Position numbers and translations under genes: made by a program
The notes under the pieces: model-generated
Databases searched by the model: none
What the model was told of the DNA's origin: nothing
The model's input: only the letters and a program-made list of their open reading frames with translations
Source: Hemerocallis citrina
Taxonomy: Eukaryota > Streptophyta > Magnoliopsida > Asparagales > Asphodelaceae
DNA: 64,000 bases
NCBI GenBank assembly: GCA_017893485.1
Contig: CM030364.1
Location: forward strand, 40,279,825 to 40,343,824
Reading direction: 5' to 3'
Shown here: in pieces, positions 35,127-48,332 of the stretch
Layout: the number at the start of each line of letters is the position of its first letter
Position numbering within the stretch: the first letter of the stretch is position 1

Positions 35127-35670
35127 TGTTGGAAATATTTTTGGCATATTTTCTGGGCCGGATTCCTGTGGGCTCCGGCCACCGGCGGTGCCAGACAGTG
35201 ATTGGACTACGTTTCTCTCGTCGAGTATTATTCCATAATGTACTCATTTGCCAAAAAAACGGATTCTGTATGAATGAGAAATGTTGGTCCAAAGTTGGGT
35301 ATTCGAAATGTTCTAACTTGGGAATTTGAAAAAATGGATAGTCCCACATCAGAAGTTGGGAAAGATTTCTCTAGTATATAAGCTAAAGAAATGGACTAAA
35401 GGGAGTATCCCTGGGGTTACCACTTACGTGTAGTGGAGAAGGAACCTAGCCAAAGTTACAAACACACATGCGCGCGCCCGGCCTGGCTCCCGGTCTGGCT
35501 TGGCTTGGCCTACCCTACATTATTTTTTTTTGCCCCGAATAATGGATCCATCATTTACGTTTTGGGAGCCATTACACTGCTGTTACAGAGTAATGGATCC
35601 ATGATCTATCAGTTATGCCCTCATTACCTATAAGACTGTAATTTTGTCTGCCAGAGACACAGGGTTTTTG

Positions 35671-35785
35671 TGTAATACCCCGATTTTCATTTATGAAAAT
35701 TATTGATTTTTGCACGTATCGTGCACGTGCAATTTTTGTAGTATGAAATCTTATAATTATTTTCATTATGGATGATGAGTATATG

Positions 35786-35820
<35 letters not shown>

Positions 35821-36250
35821 ATGTGTTATTTAATTATTTTATAAAGCCCCATTTTTCTTCAAATAAACAAAGGCCTTTCTTTTAGCCCAAATCTAATTTA
35901 TTTTGTTTCTTTATATAAAACTATTATTTTGGCCCATTAATTAAAGCCCATGAGTTATTTCTATTTTTATTACAACTTGTAATGTAGAACATATTTTAAA
36001 GATTATTTTTATAGAAAATATAATGTACAACTTTTTTAAAATGGAGGACAAATGCATGCACGTGCATTGCACGTACACGTGCAAATGCACCATGTGAGGC
36101 AGGTTTTTGACATGGAGGAAAAAGGAAATTTGAATGGAGTCATGGGTGGTGATTGCTTGATCATGGTTGGTTACTATAACTCCCCCTTGAATCCTAGCCT
36201 TTTATTTCTAACTCCTAGTTTGATCCTAGCCTTCCATTTCACTCCAAATT
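35671..36250 (+). mobile_element. Truncated 5' LTR of the chromovirus
   Basis: Colinear with 40025-40573 up to CACTCCAAATT, then jumps straight into gag (TCTGGAAATTTCAAGGG). The break falls just upstream of the TATAAATACCCC box of the intact LTR, so this copy has lost its core promoter and leader. A formally open frame across the junction is a product of the deletion. Confidence 0.85.
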
Positions 36251-39200
36251 CTGGAAATTTCAAGGGACAACCATCTGCACAAAGGTTCAAACCGACAGGG
36301 GCGAACGCTATTAATGTGGTTGGAAGACCCGGGAACAATGTGGTGAGACCTCCTGCGGTAAATTGCTTCAACTGTGGTGAGACGGGACATTACCAATCTC
36401 AATGCCCTAAGCCACGGAATGGTAATCGCAATGCACCAATGCAGCAGACTGGAAAGAGGTCGTACCAACCAGGGCGAGTATTTGCCTTGACGGAAGCCGA
36501 TGCCGATGAGGTGGATCATGGCATCACTGGTACGAGGGCAGATGTTTAGAGGTTTATGTTGTTGCTTTTCCGGTTTATTTAGTGAACTGTTACGTAATGA
36601 GTGTGTATTATGTAACAGGAGAACTTTATTTGAATGGAATGAAAGCTATTGTTTTGTTCCATACTGGATCCTCTCATACTTTTGTGTCTCCTAAATTTGC
36701 TAAAGTGTTGGGAGTTGAACCGAAGATTTTTCCAGGCAAGATCTTAGCAGTAGCTACTCCATCAGGGGAAACTTTAACCACTAATCGGTACTATGCGGAT
36801 TGCGAGATTGTGATCGGAGACAGAATCTTCGGAATTGATCTGATCGAGCTGACTATCTTGGGAGTCGATGTTATTATTGGCATTGATTGGATGTCGGTGT
36901 ACAGTGCAAGCATCGAGTGCAAGACCAAGACGGTAACTGTGAAGGCTTCAGGTGGACCTGAAGTCAATTTCCAAGGGATGAAGAAGTGTTCTAGGCTGGT
37001 GGCAGCTATCCACAAGGAAGAGATTCCTGTGAAAGTGCAAAGGATTCCTGTGGTTCGGGACTATCCGACTGTGTTCTTGGATGATTTTTCTGGATTACCC
37101 CCGCATCGTGATGTAGAGTTCAGCATCACTGTTCAACCGGGAAGTGCACCCATTTCTAAGGCACCGTAAAGGATGGCTCCTGTGGAACAGGATGAGGTGA
37201 AACGGCAGATTGAGGAACTGTTGGAGAAAGGCTTTATTCAACCTAGTGCGTCACCTTGGAAAGCACCAGTGCTTTTGGTAAAGAAGAAGGATGGATCGAT
37301 GAGAATGTGTATCGATTACCGAGAACTGAATAAGGTCACTGTTCAGAATAAGTATCCTATTCCCCAAATTGATGACTTGTTCGATCGTCTACAAGGAGTA
37401 GCTGTTTTCTCAAAATAGATCTTCGATCAGGATATCACCAAGTTCGAGTGAAAGCTGAAGATGTGCACAAAACTGCATTTAGAACTCGACATGGGCATTA
37501 CAAATTCTTAGTTATACCATTTGGAGTGACGAATGCACCCGCATACTTCATGAACTTGATGAACAGAGTTCTGAGGCCGTTCATTGATTCTTTCGTCGTG
37601 GTGTTTATCGACGATATCCTCGTGTACTCCAAGTCAGAAGTGGAGCACACCGAGCATTTGGCAGCAGTTTTGAAGAAGCTGGAAGAGCAGGAGTTGTATG
37701 CCAAGCTATCCAAGTGTGATTTCTGAAAATCTGAAGTGACATTCCTAGGTCACATCCTTTCTAAGGAGGGAGTGACAACTGACCCTCAGAAGATAGAGGC
37801 AGTGAGAGATTGGGCTAGGCCTACTATAGTGAAGGAAGTCAGAAGTTTTCTTGGAATGACTGGATACTATAGGAGATTCACTCAAGGTTATGCCCAGGTA
37901 GCTGTGCCGCTCACTAGTTTGACCAAGAAGAATGTGAACTTCAAGTGGACTGAGCAATGTGAGGCGAGCTTTTAGGAGTTGAAAGAGAAGCTGACTACTG
38001 CACCTATTTTAGCTTTGCCTAGAGCAGTTGTTGAGTATGATGTTTATAGCAATGCTTCACATCGTGGGCTTGGTTGTGTCTTAATGCAAGAAGGAAGAGT
38101 AATCGCTTATGGGTCTAGGCAACTAAGACCGCATGAGAAGAATTACCAAACTCATGATCTGGAGTTAGCTGCAATTATCTTTGCCCTGAAGCAATGGAGA
38201 CACTACGTGTATGGTGAGAAATTGAATATGTACACGGACCTCAAGAATTTGAAGTACATATACCAGCAGAAGGATCTGAATTTGAGACAGCAGAGATGGT
38301 TGGAAGTGCTTGAGGACATGCGACCTGAGATCAAATATCATTCTGGGAAATCTAATGATGTTGTTGATGCACTTAGTCGCAGAGCAGTTTATCCAGTTTG
38401 ATTACAACTCAGAAGCATCTGATGGAAGAATTGGATCGAGCAGGTATTGAAGTTGTCTTGCAAGGATTGTGAGCAACTTTAGCTCAGTTGAGGCTTCAGC
38501 CTACACTGAATGGAAGGATCATTGCAGGTCAGAAGGTTGATGCTGATATCTTGGAGATGAATGAGCAGGTTGGTGCTGGCAGGTTGCCCGGATTTCAAAT
38601 CTAGGATGGAGTGTTGTGGTTCGGAAATAGACTATGTGTTCCAAATCAGGCGGACCTGAAAGAGAGTATTCTTCAGAATGCGCATGCTACTCTTTTGTCG
38701 GTACATCCTGGAAGTACTAAGATGTACAAAGACATCAAACCGCATTTCTGATGGTCAGGTTTGAAGCGGGATGTGGCTGAATTTGTGGCGAAGTGTGAGG
38801 TTTGTCAACAAGTCAAAGCCGAGAATCAGAGACCCGGAGGTCTATTATAGCCGTTACCTATTCCGAAATAGAAGTGGGATAACATCAGTATGGATTTCAT
38901 TACGGGATTGCCCAAGAGTCCTAAAGGCAATGATGTGATTTGGGTTATAATCGATCGACTAACCAAATCCGCTCACTTTTTGGCGATGAAACTCACTGCT
39001 TCGATGGACAAGTTAGCTGAGTTGTATGTTGGCGAGATCGTCAAACTTCATGGTGTTCCATCAACTATTGTGTCTGATCGAGATGCGCGGTTTACTTCGC
39101 ATTTCTGGAGGAGGCATCAGACAGCTTTAGGTACCAAAACGGATTTCAGCACTGCTTTTCATCCGCAAACCGATGGGCAGACCAAGAGAGTCAACCGTAT

Positions 39201-39930
39201 TCTTGAGGATATGCTTCGGTGTTGTATACTAGACTTTGGAGGCAGTCGGGAAAGGCATTTACCTTTGGTAGAGTTTGCCTGCAACAACAGTTTGCAGCTA
39301 ACATCGGGATGGCGCCGTACGAAGCTTTTTTTGGTAGGAAGTGCAGAACACCTATTTGTTAGTTTGAAGTTGGGGAGCGTCAATTGTTTGGGCCTGAGCT
39401 TGTGCAGCAAACCTCTGAAAAGATTGTTCTGATCAGGAAAAGGTTGGTAGAAGCTCAGAGCAGGCAGAAAAGCTATGCAGACAACCGGAGAAGGGACCTT
39501 GAGTTTGAGGAAGGTGACTTCGTCTTTCTGAAAGTATTGCCCAGTAAAGGTGTGATTCGATTTGGCAAAGGCAGGAAGTTAGCCCTGAGGTTTATAGGCT
39601 CGTACAAGATATTGAAAAGGATCGGGAAAACTGCTTACCGGTTTGAATTACCGGAAGATTTATCTCAGGTGCACAATGTCTTTCATGTGTCTATACTGAG
39701 AGGTTATATTCCAGATCCGAGTCATCATTTGCCTGAAGTGCCGGAATGTTTGCATTTGGATCTCAACTACATCGAGTCTCCTGTCGAGATTGTTGATCGT
39801 CGAGAGAAAGTCTTGAGGAATAAGATGTTACCAATGGTCAAGGTAGTCTGGAGGAACCATTAGGTTGAAGAGGCTACTTGGGAGTCTGAGGAGAAGGTGT
39901 TGAAGGATTATCCTGAGCTTTTTGCTTGAT
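36251..39930 (+). pseudogene. Tekay chromovirus gag-pol remnant
   Basis: Order of domains: gag C-terminus with CCHC knuckle NCFNCGETGHYQSQCPKP (about 36361-36414); aspartic protease (36590-36930); reverse transcriptase (37170-37990) with intact FIDDILVYS near 37605; RNase H (37990-38400); integrase zinc finger (38690-38830) and core (38890-39400); and a C-terminal chromodomain (39770-39930, VKVVWRNH then VEEATWES) marking the chromovirus clade. Key residues are lost: the protease D-T/S-G is H-T-G (codon 36660-36662), the RNase H YSDAS is YSNAS (38051-38053), and the integrase D35E glutamate is Lys (39184-39186). About ten stops and at least one frameshift follow. The element cannot encode its own enzymes. 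Confidence 0.92.
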
Positions 39931-41490
39931 TTGTATTTTGTATTTTCTTGTGCTTGTTGTGAATGTTTTGTTTCTTGCTCTTAACTGTAGTTCCGGGGAC
40001 GGAACTATTCTAAGGATGGAGTGTTGTAATACCCCGATTTTCATTTATGGAAATTATTAATTTTTGCACGTATTGTGCACGTGCAATTTTTGTAGTATGA
40101 AATCTTATAATTGTTTTCATTGTGGATGATGAGTATATGTATATATATATATATATGTATATGTGTTCTTTAATTATTTTATAAAGGCCCATTTTTCTTC
40201 AAATAAACATAAGCCTTTCTTTTAGCCCAACTCTAATTTATTTAGTTTCTTTATATAAAACTATTATTTTGGCCCATGAGTTATTTCTATTTTAATTATA
40301 ACTTGTAATGTGGAACATATTTTAAAGATTATTTTTATAGAAAATATAATGTACAACTTTTTAAAATGGAGGACAAATGCATGCACGTGCATTGCACGTA
40401 CGCGTGCAAATGCACCATGTGAGGCCGGTTTTTGACATGGAGGGAAAAGGAAATTTGAATGGAGTCATGGGTGGTGGTTGCTTGATCATGGTTGGTTACT
40501 ATAACTCCCCCTTGAATCCTAGCCTTTTATTTCTAACTCCTAGTTTGATCCTAGCCTTCCATTTCACTCCAAATTTTAGTATAAATACCCCCCCTAGCCC
40601 AGTTATTTTTGTACTCTTTATTTCTCCAAAACCTATAGTAGAAAATACATTATTAGTAGTATAGTAAGTGAGTTAAAAGATTGAGAGTTGTGTGTGAGGA
40701 GTTGTGTTTGCACCAAGAAAGGAAGGCCGGCATCTTTGGAGCTCGAGATTGCATCTTTTGGAGGCTCGTGTGCACATCGAGGAGGAGGAGGAACGCTCTT
40801 TTGGCAAGGACTTTTTAGGAGGTGTTGCAATTGTATTTCTCGCCAATTAAGGTGGGTTATTTTCCATGTTTCTAATTAGAAAGCATGCTAAGATTGAATT
40901 GAAATATTAATGCATGAAAAAGATTAATAAGAGTACATTTTAATTGGGAAAATGGCTTATTAGTTGACTGGAATGTTGATAAATAGCTTGTATGTGGTTC
41001 CATCATCAAACTTAAGTTGTGTGTAAAATAATTATAGTTATGTATTGCTTGAAAAAAAATTCATTGTTAGCATCAAAAACTATATGCAAATGTTAGTAGA
41101 TGAAAATGTTGTTTTATGTGCTTGAATGAACCTTTGTGATAGTGTTGTGATGAATGACTTAAAATATATTTTGTGGGTTTGTGGAATGAATATAAACAGG
41201 GAATTGATATAGAGAATATTGATGTTACAATTGGATAAGAAATGTCGAAAAAGAAATGTGGTAGTAGTAGCATACAATTTAAATTAAATGTATGAAAAAA
41301 ATATGTGTTTAATTATTGGAAAAATTATTTTTAAAATACTGGAGTATAAATTATTATGGGAATAATTAATCTGAAAATTTACAGTAAGTTTAGTAAAAGC
41401 AAAACTCAAATGAGAGCTTTTGAAACATCGAAATGTGCTATTAGACAGAGAGTTGATTTAATTAAAGTGCAAGTTGTATTGAGACAACTT

Positions 41491-41580
41491 GAGCCTATAG
41501 CTCAAGTGGTCAGGAGGCTTCTAATCGCTACAGTGTGCGGTTGGGTTCTCACAGGTCGATGGTTCGATTCTTGTTAGCAC
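41491..41580 (+). repeat. tRNA-like module 1 of the chromovirus 3' LTR
   Basis: A-box TAGCTCAAGTGG at 41498-41509 is identical to that in solo LTR A. B-box GGTTCGATTCT at 41561-41571. The middle has diverged between copies while the two boxes are retained. Confidence 0.6.
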
Positions 41581-41662
41581 CATATATTTTGTTGCGCATT
41601 TAAAAAATTAATTAAGCTTCAGCCGAGAGCATTTAAAGCTCTTAACCCCCTTTTATATCGAA

Positions 41663-41737
41663 CGGCACGATTGGCCTAATGGCCAGAGCGTGCGGCTTGC
41701 TTCTCTTTGGTGGCTGGTTCGAATCGTGGTCTCGGCC
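41663..41737 (+). repeat. tRNA-like module 2 of the chromovirus 3' LTR
   Basis: TGGCC-TAAT-GGCCA (41672-41685) forms a perfect 5-bp D-stem. GGTTCGAATCG at 41716-41726 matches the B-box core. No intact cloverleaf can be drawn. Confidence 0.6.
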
Positions 41738-43720
41738 AGTATTAAACTTTGTGGAAAATTGATTTTTTGTGGTGGATTTTGATATTTAAAAATTATGGAA
41801 AAAATACTATTATTATTCTAAAATTATGTGTGACTTATGAAAAATAAATTGGGAGTTATTGAAATAAAATAGAGTATATTTTGGGAACAAAAATGTAGTT
41901 AGAACTATGGTTCTACACTTATATTTTTGTGAAAGTTGTGTTTTGAAAAAGGATTTGAAATAAAGTGCTAGAAAAGGAAATATAACAAAGAAAGAAAATA
42001 TGTGAAGTGAAGTGGTGTGAATTATTCTTAGTGAAGAATAATGTGACAATAATGAATTGTGAATATTCATCTTGACCATATAATAGGTTATATGATTTTT
42101 AAATGTGGAAATAAATATTTAATGAAATACATGATGAGTAACGAAACTCTATGTATGGTTATTGACTCACGAATAATTTAGAAATCATGTGATTGGAAAA
42201 GAGAATGTTATTGAGTATGACAACTCAAATATGTGAATTTGTGAATTGAAATTGAAAATTAGAGTGTAGCCAAAACTCACACCGGCAAGTGAAAGTGATG
42301 AAACATGAATATTGAAATTGAAAAGACCAGTTTGGGTCATTGTGAAATGAAAGAAATCAGACCGGTAGTAGTTAGAGGGCTAACTCTAAGAGATTGATTT
42401 TGTTCATGATTTCATTAAATTTAAGGATTTAGTACATAGTGAAGAGGTGATGAAAGTGAGAGAAAAACACAAGTATGAGGGCCTCGAGTCTACGATGTGA
42501 GAGTGATTCACAGAATGCATGCATGATGCGTCAAGACATGGCGTGGGCACTACTCCAGAATTATCGGGATCTTGGCGACGCTTGTGGGATGTTGGTGACT
42601 GCAAGAGGATCTTGTGCCATGAAGGAGGCTGAATTGCCACAGAATGCATGCTTGGTCCGTCAAGACTTGGCGTGGGATTCCCCTCCAGGTTTTCTGTACA
42701 CGAGCTTGTACTCATAGATCATCTAGGATACTTACCGTAGTTACAGTAGTAGATTAAGTCATGACGAAGGATTGAACCCTACAAGATGAAGAATGATTTA
42801 AAGGCTTGCCTTCGGACCTATGTAGTATGGGATGCATAGAATCCGAACAAGTGCGCATTAGTGTCATGTCATATAAATAACTGCATTAAGGACTAAGTGC
42901 ACAATCACAACATGACATCAATAGGGTATTCTCTTTAGTTTGATATGTGATAAGTTTGTGTTTGTTAAATATGAAAAATCAGTTATACTATTTCCGGCAT
43001 AAAGAGGATGGTCGTATATAATGTTCGTCGGTTGAATAAACTGACGTACCCACAGTTTTGTATGCAGGGTAAATGGCATGATAAAGATTAAAGAGGAACA
43101 GATGCTTAGAGATTATTCAATGTTGTTTTTATTTAAATGTTGTAAATTTGCTTTCGCTGTAAAATGTAAAGTGTAAAGTTTTCATGTAACTCTGATGTAA
43201 AGTGAAAAGTTTTAAATTCCTTGTAAAATTGTACGAAAGAAGTGTAAAGATCCTGTGGAATCTCGAATTCAGTTATGTTTTGGAATTCGGAGCATTACAT
43301 TTTGAACTTGATAATCTTCTTCTTCTTCCTCTGAGTCTAAGAGTACAACACAGCTACTGGTTCGCTGATATTTCTGAAGCTAGGGTACTGCTCTTTAAGG
43401 AAAGGTAATACAATTGTATCCTGAGAGACAGTTCGTCAACTACCGTCACACTACGGGGGCAAATTTTGCTTTATGGACAGAGATCTTAATCTCGACTCTT
43501 TATTGAAGTGTCTGGTTTGTTCTTTTATTCCTATACTTGTAGTTCTTCTCAAACATTGTTAGGAATTTTCTATTTTATGATATTCGAGTTCTAACAATCT
43601 TAAAGCAAAAATTTTCCTCTATTCTAACAGTTTTTGTGAAGATTATTTACAAGTATAGTTATCATTTCGGAAAAAACAAAAACAAGAACTAACAGTTGAA
43701 TTTTAACTGTTTTAGAAAAA

Positions 43721-46700
43721 ATGGAAAACACACAAAATGAGAATGTCAATGGACTACTCAGTGCTCAAACACCAGTGACCCAGAATGTGACTGCACAATC
43801 GGTTGTGGCACAAACGGTCGTTCTGCCCACACATATAACTGTGGGAGAAAATCAGAAAAGTTTAATGGAAGTGGATTCAAGAAGTGGCAAGAGAAGATGC
43901 AGTTCTACTTGACCACCTTGAAGCTGGACTGGTTTCTGACTGAAACTGCTCCTATGCTGGCACCTATGGATGCGCACTCCGTTACTGCGGTTGATGCATG
44001 GACTCAGGGTGACTATTTATGCAGAAATTACATCCTGAACGGCTTGGTAGACCCGCTCTACAATATGTATTGTGTCTTCAAGACTTCCAAACTTCTGTGG
44101 GGGTCTTTGGAGAAGAAGTACAAAACGGAAGATGCCGTCTCTAAGAAGTTCGTAGTTGGCATATTTCTGGACTACAAATTGCTTGACTCCAAGACTATTG
44201 TGAGTCAATTTTAGGAACTGCAGGTGATAATGCATGAAATCGCTACAGAGAACATGACGCTGTATGAACCATTCCAGGTTGTAGCGTTCATTCAGAAGCT
44301 TCAACCTGGATTGAAGGACATCAAGAAATACCTCAAGCACAAGCGAAAGGAAATGTCTGTTGATGACCTGATTGTCAGGTTGCGGATTGAAGAGGAGAAT
44401 CGCAAGGCTGACAAGTCCTATGAAAATTAGTCCATTGAAAAGGCCAACATGGTGGAGCACGAACAGAAGGGCAAAAAGAGGAAGTTCTTGCCATAGGACT
44501 CGAACAAAAAACCTGCCGCAAAGAGGTTTGCTAGAAAATGCCACAAGTGTGGTAAGCTGGGGCACAAAATCTCTAACTGTCGGAGCAAAAATAACATCCG
44601 TGTTGGAACTGGAAAGGCAAAAGGGAATGACAAATCCCACGTGCACATTGCTGAGAACCTGTCCACTGGTCTCTCTGACTTGGACCTTTGTGCTGTTGTA
44701 TAGGAGGTCAATCTGGTTGGGAGCAATCCTCATGAGTGGTGGTATGATACTGGAGACACCAAGCACATCTGCTCGAACAAGGATATGTTCACTTCATACC
44801 AGAAGTGCAACAAGAATGAACAGTTGTTTATGGGGAATTCTTCCACCTCCAAGATTGAAGGAACATGGAAGATAGTGCTGAAGATGACTTCTGGCAAGGA
44901 ACTTACACTAACCAATGTGTTGCACGTTCCGGATATTCGAAAGAACCTGGTCTCAGAATCTTTGCTAAGAAAGAATGGATTTAGGATCGTTCTTGCATCT
45001 GATAATTTTGTACTTTCAAAGAATGGGGTGTACTTCGGAAAAGAGTATATTAAGGATGAACTGTTCAAATTCAATGTAATGACAGTCATCCCAAAATTTG
45101 TTGTTCTTGTTATTCCCAAAATTAATGAATTTAATCATGTTGCTTATGTTGTTGAGTCTTCTTCTGTTTGGCTTGAAAGACTAGACCATGTTAATTTCAA
45201 TTCTCTGCGTAGATTAATTAACATGAATTTACTACCATATTTTAAGGTAAACAACTGCGACAAATGTGAAGTTTGCACAGAGGCCAAACTCACTAAAACT
45301 CCATCCCATTCTATAGAAAGAAACACTGAAACTTTAGGTCTAATTCACACGGATCTGTGTGATTTAAAATACATGCAGACCAGAGACGGTAAAAAATATT
45401 TTGTGATGTTCATAGACGATTGCACAAAATACTGCTATGTATACTTGTTACATAGCAAAAATGAGGCATTGGATAAATTCAAAGAATATAAGCTTGAGGT
45501 TGAGAATCAACTTGGCAAAATGATTAAAATCGTTAGGAGTGATAGAGGAAGGGAATATGATGCACTGTTTAATATGTCCTGTTCTGAACATGGAATAGTT
45601 CATCAGAGCACTACTCCTTACTAACCTAAATCAAACGGTAGTGCCGAGCACAAGAACCGAACTCTAAAGTAGATGATGAATGCCTTGTTGTTGAATTCTG
45701 GGTTACCCCAGAACATGTGGGGGAAAGCGTTGCTAACCGCCAACTATATTCTCAATAAAATACCTTACAAGAAAATTGGCAAGACACCATACGAACTGTA
45801 AAAAGGTAATGTACCTTCGTACAAATACCTCAAAGTGTAGGGGTGTCTAGCAAAGGTAGCAGTACCCAATCCCAAACAGGTCACCATAGGACCTAAGACC
45901 ATTGATTGCATATTCAACAATAGTGCATATCCGTTCCTGGTATATAAATCGGATATACCGGATGTCCATGTGAATTAATGGAATCAAGGAATGCCTCCTT
46001 CTTTGAACATGTGTTTTCGTGCAAGGTTTCTACGTATCCCAAACGAACACGTCAGCAAGGGAGTGCAAGTACCCCAATTAATGAACTAGGAGAAGTTGAT
46101 GATGAACCTAGACGAAGTAAACGGGCTAGAACATCAAAGTCATTTGGTCCTGACTTTGTAACGACCTTTCTGTTAGAGAATGAGCCTAGAACATTCAAGG
46201 AAGCTATGTCTACGCCTGATGCTCCTGTATGGAAGGAAGCAATCAAAAGTGAAATAGACTCCATTATGCAATATACATGGGAGTTGGTCGATTTGCCTTT
46301 TGGATGTAAAGCTCTAAGATGCAAATGAATTTTCAAACAAAAATTGAAACCAGATGATTCAATAGAGAAACATAAGGTGAGACTTTTGGTACAAGGATTT
46401 AGGCAAAAGGAAGACCTATACTTCTTTGATACTTATTCATCGGTCACAAGAATAACTTTCATAAGAATGCTGATAGCTATTGCAGCTCTACGTAACTTCG
46501 AAATGCATCAAATGGATGTCAAAACCATATTTCTAAATGGAGATTTAGAAGAAGAAATATACATGAAATAACCTAAGGGTTACGTAGTTCCTGGACAGAA
46601 AAATAAGGCGTGCAGGCTTGTAAAATCCTTGTACGGACTGAAACAAACTCCAAAGCAGTGGCATACAAAATTTGACAATGTTATGATGTCAAATAGTTTC

Positions 46701-47656
46701 AAAATAAATGAATGTGATAAGTGTATCTACATCAAAGATACTCCAAATGGATACATTCTGGTGTGTTTGTATGTAGATGAGATGCTCATTACTGGTAGCA
46801 ATAATGACATTATCAGACAAATTAAGAACATGCTTAGTGATAAATTTGATATGAAAGATTTGGAAGTTGCAGATGTCATACTAGGAATCAAAGTTTCCAA
46901 GACGTCTGAGGGAATTACTTTGTCTCAAGCTCATTATGCTAAGAAGGTACTTGAAAGATTCAAGAATTACTCCAATGGGACTGCCAAAAGTCCTGTGGAT
47001 CACAGTCTTCACTTGTTCAAAAACACGGGTGACAGCATATCACAATTGAAATATGCACGTGTAATCGGTAGTCTGATGTACTTAACAAATTGTACAAGAC
47101 CGGACTTGGCACATTCAGTAAATGTACTGAGCCGCTACACAAGTAATCCAGGATGAAGTCACTGAAAAGGAATAACTAGAGTATTGAACTACTTGCGATA
47201 TACTCAGAATTATGGGCTGAATTACACCAGATATCTAGCACTACTAGAAGGCTACAGTGATGCTAACTAGATATCGGACTCCAAGAACTCGAAATCCACA
47301 AGTGGGTATGTCTTCACTCTTGGTGGTGCAGCTGTATCATGGAAATCCTCTAAACAAACATTTCTGGCCAAATTCACCATGAAATCTAAGTTTATTGCTT
47401 TAGACAAAGTGGCACAGGAAGCAGAGTGGCTTCGAAACTTTTTAGAGGATATTTCTATGTGGAAAAAACCAGTGCCTGCTAAATGTGTACACTGTGACAA
47501 CCAGTCAGCTATAGCAAGGGCAGTGAGTTGTATGTATAATGGTAAATCTCGTCATATCAGAAGGCGACAAAAAACCATTAGACAACTGCTCACAAATGGA
47601 ATAATCTCTATAGAATATAAAATCGATCGACAACCTAGCGGATCCATTTACTAAAG
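43721..47656 (+). pseudogene. Copia element 4 gag-pol remnant
   Basis: Gag starts at ATG 43721, with KRKEMSVDDLIVRLRIEEEN near 44350 and the zinc knuckle CHKCGKLGHKISNC at about 44539-44580. Protease DTG codons begin at 44746. GAG-pre-integrase and the integrase N-terminal zinc region with CDKCEVCTEAK lie near 45260, and the integrase core at 45330-45800. Reverse transcriptase is at 46344-47156, where the catalytic YVDD reads YVDE (codon 46779-46781). RNase H is at 47260-47650. About twelve in-frame stops interrupt it, nearly all explainable as C-to-T or G-to-A changes of Gln, Arg or Trp codons. Layout and order are standard for Ty1/copia; it is inactive. Confidence 0.9.
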
Positions 47657-48332
47657 GTTTTTCACGAGAGCAAGTTGTGAGATCATCAAGAGGAATGAGT
47701 TTAAAGTCTATGATGAAAGATGATACTTGATGGAAACCCTATCTAGGAATTGGAGAACCCAAGATCTAGGTTCAGGAGGACAACTAAATCTTGGTTAATC
47801 GACGTGAGAACTGAAATCTCGTACCCACTCTTAGGATGATAAAACAGTGCTGCCTGCAAGGGGTTAGGATAAGCGTGGCTTTTAATGATTCTCATAGCTT
47901 TGAAATAAAATTGGGGTATGGTAGGATACTCTTTGTGGGCAATCACCTTGTGAGTGTGAAATGAGGCCATTTCTAGGAGAATGAAGAGAGGCTAAATTCT
48001 CCAAGTTCACTTACGATTAACCAGAGTTGGTCAAGGCCAAAATGAACACAGCAAGATAACCTAGTTCTGTGAGGAGATAAAACTATGTGATAGTTATTTT
48101 CTAGGTTCACATCAAAGCCCGGATAGTTCAAGACATCATGTTCACTGCCTGGTCAAGTGAATTTGATGGCTACTCACTAAGGGTGGTTTAAAGTTGAAAA
48201 ATTACTACCATTCCTGATGCAGTGATTTTTCGATTGTACTCTCAGAGTCTTTTCTGTCATGTCGCTTTCTGTCATGTCTTTTTTGTCGTGTCTGGATTGC
48301 ATAGTCTGGTAATTTCCATTCATGTGGGGGAT

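Larger units (their letters stand above)
35671..43299 (+). mobile_element. Tekay-type Ty3/gypsy chromovirus nested in the copia 5' LTR
   Basis: Perfect TTTTG duplications (35666-35670, 43300-43304) flank it. The 5' LTR survives only to about 36250 and the 3' LTR (40025-43299, 3,275 bp) is full length. The polypurine tract AAGGATGGAGTG precedes 40025. The 5' deletion removed the rest of the LTR, primer-binding site and most of gag. Confidence 0.93.
40025..43299 (+). mobile_element. 3' LTR of the chromovirus (3.3 kb)
   Basis: Starts TGTAATACCCCGATTTTC and ends TTCGGAGCATTACA. It contains the TATAAATACCCC box at about 40579, leader to 40850, donor-like AAG|GTGGGT (near 40852), tRNA-like modules at 41491-41580 and 41663-41737, a repeated AATGCATGC..CGTCAAGAC segment (42515, 42643), the ACTGACGTACCC block and the TTTGTATGCAG acceptor ending 43067. 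It is unusually long for a gypsy LTR, though long LTRs are known in the Tekay clade. Confidence 0.9.

Noticed and set aside
36052..36549. 165-codon frame starting in LTR sequence and ending in gag
   Set aside because: Artefact of the deletion that joined U3 to gag; only the CCHC part is genuine gag.
41491..41737. Genuine tRNA genes
   Set aside because: A-box and B-box are present but acceptor and T stems do not pair well, and copies have diverged; called tRNA-like relics only.
44017..44766. 249-codon open frame on the minus strand
   Set aside because: Antisense shadow of copia gag/protease; no signals of its own.
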